64,000 bases of DNA, taken from contig JAOMMB010000001.1 of NCBI GenBank assembly GCA_028352435.1, positions 62,001 to 126,000 of the forward strand, read 5' to 3'. Every line of letters starts with the position of its first letter. Positions within the stretch are counted from its first letter, which is position 1. The position numbers were made by a program, and so were the translations under genes. This DNA comes from Candidatus Thioglobus sp. GTDB taxonomy: Bacteria; Pseudomonadota; Gammaproteobacteria; PS1; Pseudothioglobaceae. Below the pieces are notes generated by a model. That model had not been told where the DNA came from, made no database searches, and saw nothing but the letters and a program-made list of their open reading frames with translations. Below, one piece after another: positions 57,922 to 64,000 of this stretch.

Positions 57922-57962
57922 GCGCTTCATGGAGGAGTGATGCATCAATAGCATTGAAGCTA
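57922..57962 (+). promoter_or_regulatory. ANTAR antitermination element 2 (P1' + P2' hairpins)
   Basis: P1' GCGCUUC[AUGGAG]GAG-u-G-a-UGC (57922-57943, two 1-nt bulges); P2' UAGC[AUUGAA]GCUA (57949-57962); both hexaloops A1/G4; P2' overlaps terminator 2 5' arm. Confidence 0.72.
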
Positions 57963-58012
57963 GTTATTTTTTATTTGTAAGTATTACAAATTGAAATAAC
58001 TAGCTTTTTTTT
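57957..58012 (+). terminator. Leader intrinsic terminator 2
   Basis: AAGCTAGTTATTT (57957-57969) / AAATAACTAGCTT (57994-58006), 13 bp perfect, then T-tract. Confidence 0.88.
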
Positions 58013-58038
58013 GGTTGAAAGAAAATAGGATAAAGACA

Positions 58039-58383
58039 ATGAAAATAGTTACAGCAATTATTAAGCCATTTAAGCTTGATGAAGTGCGAGAGGCTCTATC
58101 ACAGGTAGGTGTTTCTGGCGTTACGGCAACTGAGGTAAAGGGTTTTGGTCGTCAAAAAGGCCATACAGAGCTTTATAGGGGTGCGGAATACACAGTAGAT
58201 TTTTTACCAAAAGTAAAATTAGAAATTGCAATTTCTGCAGACCAAGTGGATGGTGTGATTGAAGCAATTAGCTTGGCTGCTAAATCTGAGGATGGCAAGA
58301 TAGGTGATGGAAAAATATTTATTACTACGTTAGAGCAAGTGGTTCGTATTCGTACGGGCGAAACTGGTTCAGAAGCGTTATAA
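58039..58383 (+). CDS. glnK: P-II nitrogen regulatory protein (paralog 2)
   Basis: GFGRQKGHTELYRGAEYTVDFLPK, IGDGKIFI; ATG at 58039 downstream of terminator 2. Confidence 0.96.
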   Translation: MKIVTAIIKPFKLDEVREALSQVGVSGVTATEVKGFGRQKGHTELYRGAEYTVDFLPKVKLEIAISADQVDGVIEAISLAAKSEDGKIGDGKIFITTLEQVVRIRTGETGSEAL

Positions 58384-58393
58384 AGGAGACAAC

Positions 58394-59611
58394 ATGGAAA
58401 ATTCAATTTTAGAAATCCAATTTGCAATCGACACTTTTTATTTTTTAATGATGGGTGCGTTGGTTATGTGGATGGCAGCAGGCTTCTCAATGTTAGAAGC
58501 GGGTATGGTTCGTAGTAAAAATACGGCAGAAATTCTGACAAAGAATATTGGCTTGTATGCGATTGCTTGTACAACTTATATGATTTACGGTTATGACGTT
58601 ATGTATGGCGGCGGTGTTATGCTAGAAGGAATTGAAGTGGTTGCTAAAGATGCTACTTATGCAGCACCTTCTGACTTCTTCTTCCAAGTGGTCTTCGTTG
58701 CAACAGCAATGAGTATTGTTTCGGGTGCGGTAGCTGAGCGTATGAAGTTGTTTGCATTCTTTGCTTTTGCGGTTATTTTCACGGGTGTTATTTATCCAAT
58801 GGAAGGCGCATGGACATGGAACGGTGCGTCAGTATTTGGCTTATACACTTTAGGTGACTTAGGGTTTTCTGACTTTGCTGGCTCAGGTATTGTGCATATG
58901 GCTGGCGCAGCAGCAGCGCTTGCAGGTGTTCTTGTATTGGGCGCTCGTAAGGGTAAATACAATAAAGACGGCTCCTCAAATGCGATCCCAGGTGCAAATA
59001 TGCCATTAGCAACTTTAGGTACGTTTATCCTATGGTTGGGTTGGTTTGGCTTTAATGGTGGTTCAGTATTAGCAATGGCAAGTAAAGAAAGTGCTAACGC
59101 AGTAGCAATGGTATTTTTAAATACTAATGCTGCGGCTGCTGGTGGTGTTATTGCAGCATTAATTCTGGTTAAATTAGTATGGGGTAAGGCGGATCTTACT
59201 ATGGCTCTAAATGGTGCACTAGCAGGTCTTGTAGCAATTACAGCTGGACCTGATACGCCAACTGCTTTAGAGGCAACTCTTATTGGTGCTGTTGGTGGTA
59301 TTATCGTTGTCTATTCTATTACAACGCTTGATAGAGTATTTAAGATTGATGATCCAGTAGGTGCTATTTCAGTTCATGGTGTTGTTGGCTTGTGGGGCTT
59401 ATTGGCTGTACCATTAACAAACTCAGGTGTTTCATTCACAGGCCAGTTGGCAGGCGCAGGAACGATCTTTGTATGGGTATTCGGAACATCATTGGTTTTA
59501 TGGTTAATCCTAAAAGCAATCATGGGTATTAGAATCTCAGAAGAAGAAGAATATTCTGGAGCAGATCTTTCTGAATGTGGTTTGGAGGCGTATCCAGAGT
59601 TTACAAAATAA
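58394..59611 (+). CDS. amtB: Ammonium transporter (paralog 2, divergent from paralog 1)
   Basis: GFSMLEAGMVRSKNTAEILTKN, WLGWFGFNGGSVLAMA, ISVHGVVGLWG. Confidence 0.96.
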   Translation: MENSILEIQFAIDTFYFLMMGALVMWMAAGFSMLEAGMVRSKNTAEILTKNIGLYAIACTTYMIYGYDVMYGGGVMLEGIEVVAKDATYAAPSDFFFQVVFVATAMSIVSGAVAERMKLFAFFAFAVIFTGVIYPMEGAWTWNGASVFGLYTLGDLGFSDFAGSGIVHMAGAAAALAGVLVLGARKGKYNKDGSSNAIPGANMPLATLGTFILWLGWFGFNGGSVLAMASKESANAVAMVFLNTNAAAAGGVIAALILVKLVWGKADLTMALNGALAGLVAITAGPDTPTALEATLIGAVGGIIVVYSITTLDRVFKIDDPVGAISVHGVVGLWGLLAVPLTNSGVSFTGQLAGAGTIFVWVFGTSLVLWLILKAIMGIRISEEEEYSGADLSECGLEAYPEFTK

Positions 59612-59640
59612 CCTCCCGTAAAAATTTAATCAATTTTTCA

Positions 59641-59663
59641 CCTCGCTTATAGCGAGGTTTTTT
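59641..59663 (+). terminator. Intrinsic terminator after amtB2
   Basis: CCTCGCT-TAT-AGCGAGG followed by TTTTTT. Confidence 0.9.
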
Positions 59664-59804
59664 GGTATAAATCCCTTAGAAATTTCATGTTTAATTATGT
59701 AGAATGTAAATAAATGGAAAGCTAGTTGGTATTATTAGTATTGGCGATGTACATAGAGCCATTTTTAAATCTTGTATGACTCCGTAAGTTAGGACCCTAT
59801 TTTT

Positions 59805-60389
59805 ATGAATACAGCACTAAAAATCATCTTAGTTGATGAAAACTCAGGACGCTCTGCAATGTTACGCAGGGCTCTTCAAGACAAAGGACATGAGGTGATC
59901 TGTCGAATGAGTGGTAGTGCTCAGCTTCAAGACAGTAACGAGATGACACATGCTGATGTGGTGATTGTTAATGCCGATATTCCAGATGAAGAAGTATTTG
60001 CTAATTTATCTGATGTTAATAGAACCAAGCCTAAGCCTATTGTTATGTTTACTGAAGAGTCTAGTTCTGAAATGGCAAGCTCTGCTATTAAATCAGGTGT
60101 TAATGCATATATTGTAGATGGACTTGAAGAGAAGCGTGTTCAGCCTATTATTGATGTTGCTATGGCAAGATTTAGAGAGTTTCAAGCGCTAAAGGATGAG
60201 CTAGATGCCACTCGCAACCAATTATCTGAGCGCAAAGCAGTTGAAAGAGCCAAAGGTTTATTAATGCAGCACAAAAAAATTAATGAAGATGAGGCTTACC
60301 AATCGCTGAGAAAAATGGCCATGGATAAAAATAAGCGTATTGTTGATGTAGCAGAGAGTGTAATTAATGCTTTTGAGCTTTTAGAATAA
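59805..60389 (+). CDS. REC-ANTAR antitermination regulator (NasT/AmiR-like)
   Basis: REC-like N terminus; C-terminal ANTAR RNA-binding domain QLSERKAVERAKGLLMQHKKINEDEAYQSLRKMAMDKNKRIVDVAESVI. Confidence 0.93.
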   Translation: MNTALKIILVDENSGRSAMLRRALQDKGHEVICRMSGSAQLQDSNEMTHADVVIVNADIPDEEVFANLSDVNRTKPKPIVMFTEESSSEMASSAIKSGVNAYIVDGLEEKRVQPIIDVAMARFREFQALKDELDATRNQLSERKAVERAKGLLMQHKKINEDEAYQSLRKMAMDKNKRIVDVAESVINAFELLE

Positions 60390-60394
60390 GCTTA

Positions 60395-61318
60395 TTAAGT
60401 CTTATCCTTTTTAGGATCTTCCTCGTCTAATTTCTTTAGATAAGCGGCAAACTCTTCATCCATTTCTTGAAAATCTTCGTCAATTTTATCCATTTCAGCG
60501 TCGAACTTATCATCATCCCATTCCTCTTCATCATCGTCATCCTCTGATTTTGAAGGCTTATCTGGGTTACTAGGATCGGTATCATCAGGCTCAGTTTTAT
60601 CATCCTTGCGACTAAATAATGGCGCAAAAATAAGACCTGCTTCAAATAATAGCCACATCGGGATAGCAATTAATGTTTGTGAAATAATATCAGGCGGGGT
60701 TAATAGCATACCTAAGATAAAGGCGCCAATCACAACATAAGGTCGGTTTTTTTTAAGGTTTTCAATGGTGGTTGCGCCAAACATAATAAGCAAAATGGTA
60801 GCAATTGGCACTTCAAATGCCACACCAAATGCAAAAGAAACTTTGAGTACAAAATCTAAGTAATATTGAATATCAGGTGTGAAGTCAACAGTGCTAGGCC
60901 CGATGTCAGATAAAAACCCAAAGATAACCGGAAAAACCACATAAAAAGAAAACAACAAGCCTGCATAAAACAAAATGGTTGAAGAGATAACCAAAGGCAC
61001 AACCATTTGCTTTTCACGCCTATAAAGAGCGGGAGCAATAAATTTCCAGATCTGATAGAGTAGATAAGGCATGGCTATATAAACAGCCATAATTAGTGCC
61101 ATTTTAAGAGGCGTTAGAAAGGGCGATATAACCCCAATGGCAATAATATTGCCACCTTCTGGTAATACACTGATGATTGGCGCTGCAATGAAACTATAAA
61201 CTTCATTGGCAAAAGGGAATAAGCTAATAAAAACAACCAAAATAGCAATCACTGAGCGCAATAAAATATCACGCAGTTCAACCAAATGTTGAACAAAAGT
61301 CATTTCTTTAGAGGTCAT
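60395..61318 (-). CDS. tatC: Twin-arginine translocase subunit TatC with long acidic C-terminal tail
   Basis: FVQHLVELRDILLRS, FAFGVAFEVPI, GAFILGMLLTPPD; tail rich in D/E. Confidence 0.95.
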   Translation of the reverse strand: MTSKEMTFVQHLVELRDILLRSVIAILVVFISLFPFANEVYSFIAAPIISVLPEGGNIIAIGVISPFLTPLKMALIMAVYIAMPYLLYQIWKFIAPALYRREKQMVVPLVISSTILFYAGLLFSFYVVFPVIFGFLSDIGPSTVDFTPDIQYYLDFVLKVSFAFGVAFEVPIATILLIMFGATTIENLKKNRPYVVIGAFILGMLLTPPDIISQTLIAIPMWLLFEAGLIFAPLFSRKDDKTEPDDTDPSNPDKPSKSEDDDDEEEWDDDKFDAEMDKIDEDFQEMDEEFAAYLKKLDEEDPKKDKT

Positions 61319-61602
61319 GTTGTTGTTTTATTGACATCAGTTTTGATGTCATTAATTTCTTTCTTGGTTTCGTCTAAGATCTCAACAATATTGGCATCTT
61401 TGTCCATAGCACTGAGCTGCTCTTTAAGCTTATCAACTTCCAACTCTTCGCTTACATCTTCTTGAATTTTGGCAATAAATCGCTTGGCTTTTCCAGCATA
61501 CTTTCCTGCTGCTCTAGCAATACTCGGCATACGTTCAGGCCCCACAACGACCAAGGCGATAATACCTATTAAGGCAAATTCCCAAAAACCAATATCAAAC
61601 AT
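61315..61602 (-). CDS. tatB: Twin-arginine translocase subunit TatB
   Basis: MFDIGFWEFALIGIIALVVVGPERMP. Confidence 0.95.
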   Translation of the reverse strand: MFDIGFWEFALIGIIALVVVGPERMPSIARAAGKYAGKAKRFIAKIQEDVSEELEVDKLKEQLSAMDKDANIVEILDETKKEINDIKTDVNKTTT

Positions 61603-61611
61603 GAAGGTCGT

Positions 61612-61827
61612 TTATTTGGTATTTTTTTCGTTGTCGTTTTCAACAACTTTAGCTTCAATGACATCATCTTTGCTAGCTGGCTTATCGTTCTCACCTTCTT
61701 TCATCGATTTTTTAAAGCCTTTAATGGCGCCACCTAAGTCACCACCTATGTTTTTTAGGCGTTTACCACCAAAAAGTAGCAACACAATTACTAAAATAAT
61801 AATCAGTTCAAAAGGTCCTGGCATCAT
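61612..61827 (-). CDS. tatA: Twin-arginine translocase subunit TatA
   Basis: [35 protein letters not shown]. Confidence 0.96.
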   Translation of the reverse strand: MMPGPFELIIILVIVLLLFGGKRLKNIGGDLGGAIKGFKKSMKEGENDKPASKDDVIEAKVVENDNEKNTK

Positions 61828-61853
61828 AACTCTCTCCTATTTTGTTAGTTTCT

Positions 61854-62171
61854 TTATTTATCTCTATTGGCTTTTTCTTCTAATCCTGATAAGCCAAAGC
61901 GTCTAGATAATTCTTGCTCTATTTTATCGACTTCTATGTTCTTGTGTCGTAGTAATACTAACGTATGAAACCATAAATCAGCTATTTCATAAATAATCTT
62001 ACTATCAACCCCATCTTTGGTAGCCATAATAACTTCAGCAGACTCTTCTCCGATTTTTTTTAAAATCTCATCGGTACCTTTGCTATATAAAGAGGAGACG
62101 TAAGAGCTATTAGCACTTGCATTTTTTCGCTGTTCTAAAATAAGCTCTAATTGTTTGAAAATGTCATCCAT
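61854..62171 (-). CDS. hisE: Phosphoribosyl-ATP pyrophosphatase
   Basis: [38 protein letters not shown]. Confidence 0.95.
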   Translation of the reverse strand: MDDIFKQLELILEQRKNASANSSYVSSLYSKGTDEILKKIGEESAEVIMATKDGVDSKIIYEIADLWFHTLVLLRHKNIEVDKIEQELSRRFGLSGLEEKANRDK

Positions 62172-62556
62172 ATATATCCTTTGGGTCTTTTATAACTTTA
62201 CTCATTGTTTGCCAGTTGTTGTCATCTAATTTTTGAAAGAAGCAAGAGGCTCTCCCAGTATGACAGGCGATACCACCAACTTGTTCAATTTTCAGTAGGA
62301 TAACATCACGATCACAATCTGCATAAACATCCTTAACGATTTGCATATGACCTGACTCTTCGCCTTTAAACCAGAGTTTTTGGCGAGACCGAGAATAATA
62401 CACAGCCTGTTGTTTTTCTATGGTCAATGCTAATGACTCTTTGTTCATCCAAGCAAACATAAGAATTTCATTGGTTTTGTGATCTTGAGCAATGGCAGGT
62501 ATCAACCCTTGCTCGTCAAATTTTAGCTGTTCTAATGCATCCATAGTTTGTGCCAT
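62164..62556 (-). CDS. hisI: Phosphoribosyl-AMP cyclohydrolase
   Basis: [45 protein letters not shown]. Confidence 0.97.
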   Translation of the reverse strand: MAQTMDALEQLKFDEQGLIPAIAQDHKTNEILMFAWMNKESLALTIEKQQAVYYSRSRQKLWFKGEESGHMQIVKDVYADCDRDVILLKIEQVGGIACHTGRASCFFQKLDDNNWQTMSKVIKDPKDIYG

Positions 62557-62599
62557 TCATCAGATAAAATGAATAATTTTACCGCTACCAATATTGTAT

Positions 62600-63076
62600 A
62601 TGAAATTATTTGTTTTTGCCTTTCTTATCTCGTTAAATTCACTGTCTGATATTGGTAATTTGTCACTCAATAGTGAACGCTCTTTATATATTGTGGATGG
62701 CGACAGTATAAGCTTACAGATGCGTATTGCCGGTATAGATACGCCAGAAATTAAGCAAACATGTCGAAAGCATGCCAATAAAGTGATTGATTGTGGTCGA
62801 CTGTCTAAAAGCTATTTACAAAAATTACTTAAAAGTATCCCTGGAAAAATTGTAATACAGCCTACTGGTGTTGATCACTATGAACGTATCTTAGTGCGTA
62901 TTTTTAAAGGAGATACTAATATTGGCAAGCTTATGGTTGAATCAGGCATGGCGTTTTCTTATAAAGAGACTTATCGCCTGGAAGAGGATTTAGCTAAATC
63001 GGAAAAATTGGGTTTTTGGAGTTTTTATACCCCACCTATTGAGCCATATAAGTGGCGAAAAATGGGTCGTCATTAG
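62600..63076 (+). CDS. Thermonuclease-family (SNase-like) exported nuclease
   Basis: VDGDSISLQMRIAGIDTPEIKQTC, VDHYERILVRIFKGDTNIGKLMVESGMAF. Confidence 0.88.
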   Translation: MKLFVFAFLISLNSLSDIGNLSLNSERSLYIVDGDSISLQMRIAGIDTPEIKQTCRKHANKVIDCGRLSKSYLQKLLKSIPGKIVIQPTGVDHYERILVRIFKGDTNIGKLMVESGMAFSYKETYRLEEDLAKSEKLGFWSFYTPPIEPYKWRKMGRH

Positions 63077-63099
63077 TTTTGTATTTTTAAGAAGATCTT

Positions 63100-63705
63100 A
63101 TGGATATTAATATTGTCAATAAAATAGTTTTGTTTTGGGTGATTTTCTTTATTACTCCTGGACCAGTATGGTTGTCGGTTATGGAAGTAACCCGCAATTT
63201 GTCTTTTGCAAAAATTTGGACTTTTTTCTTTAAAATATTCTTGCCTGTCAATTTATCTATTCAAGTTCCTCAGGCTATTATTTGCGTTATTTTTGTAGAA
63301 TATATACTTAATATATTTTCTAATGTTGGTTTTTGGCTTTATATTTCAAGTGGGCTTTATATTATCTATCTAGCCTTCAAGGTTATGAATAGTAAGCGGT
63401 TAAATATTAATTCACAGCTGGGTTTTGTTAATCTTGCAATGGTGATGTTACTGTCACCAAAGATATGGCTGTTGTTTCCCTCTGGTGCAGTTATCGCCAT
63501 TCAGTTGCAACAGGGAATGTTGATAAACTCAGCTTTATTTGCCTCATCAATGTTGATAATATCAATCTTAATGTTTTTTATATATGTCATTATTGGAAAG
63601 ATAGGCGCCAAGTTGCTAAAAGATAACTTTACATATTTAACCTTTGTTCTTTTGATTTTGTTTGCGTTATTCTTATTTTATGAAGCGATAGACTTAGCCA
63701 GCTAA
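63100..63705 (+). CDS. LysE/RhtB-family-like membrane protein
   Basis: FFITPGPVWL motif near N terminus, ~6 hydrophobic segments. Confidence 0.7.
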   Translation: MDINIVNKIVLFWVIFFITPGPVWLSVMEVTRNLSFAKIWTFFFKIFLPVNLSIQVPQAIICVIFVEYILNIFSNVGFWLYISSGLYIIYLAFKVMNSKRLNINSQLGFVNLAMVMLLSPKIWLLFPSGAVIAIQLQQGMLINSALFASSMLIISILMFFIYVIIGKIGAKLLKDNFTYLTFVLLILFALFLFYEAIDLAS

Positions 63706-63713
63706 GATTGTTA

Positions 63714-64000
63714 CTAACGCATGGTGACAAGTTCTTCTGCACTAGAGGGGTGGATTGCTACCGTATCATCCAACTGTTTCTTGGTCGCTCCCATCTTAAT
63801 GGCAACGGCAAAACCTTGTAGCATTTCATCAGCGCCATGACCCATAATATGACAGCCAACTACTTTTTCATCGTCACCTTCACAGACTAATTTCAAAGCA
63901 GTGGTTGTTTTGTGATCGAGCAGTGCGTCAGCCATTGGTGTAAATTCTGATTTGTAAACTTTGACTTTGTCAAATTTTTCATTTGCTTGTATTTCAGTTA
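63714..64000 (-). CDS. gor: Glutathione-disulfide reductase, C-terminal part (5' end beyond window)
   Basis: [49 protein letters not shown]; reading frame open to window edge. Confidence 0.88.
   Translation of the reverse strand, partial: TEIQANEKFDKVKVYKSEFTPMADALLDHKTTTALKLVCEGDDEKVVGCHIMGHGADEMLQGFAVAIKMGATKKQLDDTVAIHPSSAEELVTMR

Noticed and set aside
57830-57960. Glutamine riboswitch (glnA RNA / Downstream-peptide motif) as explanation of the glnK2 leader
   Set aside because: Superficial GGGAAGUUGAC resemblance to CGGAAGU-type cores, but the expected closing stem and remaining conserved segments are not present; the four A1/G4 hexaloops with P2-terminator overlap fit ANTAR elements better.
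59664-59804. Autoregulatory ANTAR element ahead of the ANTAR gene itself
   Set aside because: Looked for paired A1/G4 hexaloops and a terminator; none with convincing stems was found.
61469-61906. 145-aa + strand ORF over tatB/tatA
   Set aside because: Antisense to clear tatA/tatB coding sequences.

Overview
This is a 64 kb, gene-dense, AT-rich chromosomal window. Gene content looks like a gamma-proteobacterial sulfur oxidiser of the SUP05/Thioglobus type; that placement is an inference from remembered gene content, not a search. Most of the window is housekeeping. It includes tmk-holB-hemL, a TusA/DsrE-like sulfur-carrier pair, rpiA, rdgB-hemW, argB, tldD, a complete nuoA-N operon, bioC-znuA-cmoB, frr-pyrH, uvrA, purN-purM, hda, cysG, one tRNA-Leu(TAG), serB, ccmF-ccmI, dapE-trmD, two separate glnK-amtB cassettes, dapA-bamC, an NAD+-dependent DNA ligase, tatABC-hisE-hisI and a partial gor. 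No CRISPR arrays, transposases, prophage or rRNA were seen. The most interesting signal is the leader of the second glnK-amtB cassette (about 57.79-58.04 kb). It reads as two complete ANTAR-type antitermination modules in series. Each has a P1 hairpin, a P2 hairpin overlapping the 5' arm of an intrinsic terminator, and then the terminator. All four hexaloops carry A at position 1 and G at position 4. The cassette is followed by a REC-ANTAR protein whose canonical phospho-acceptor Asp reads as Asn, and is preceded by a soluble Cache/PDC-like protein. The first glnK-amtB leader (about 51.04-51.08 kb) carries a weaker P1/P2 pair at the same position relative to its promoter but lacks a convincing terminator.
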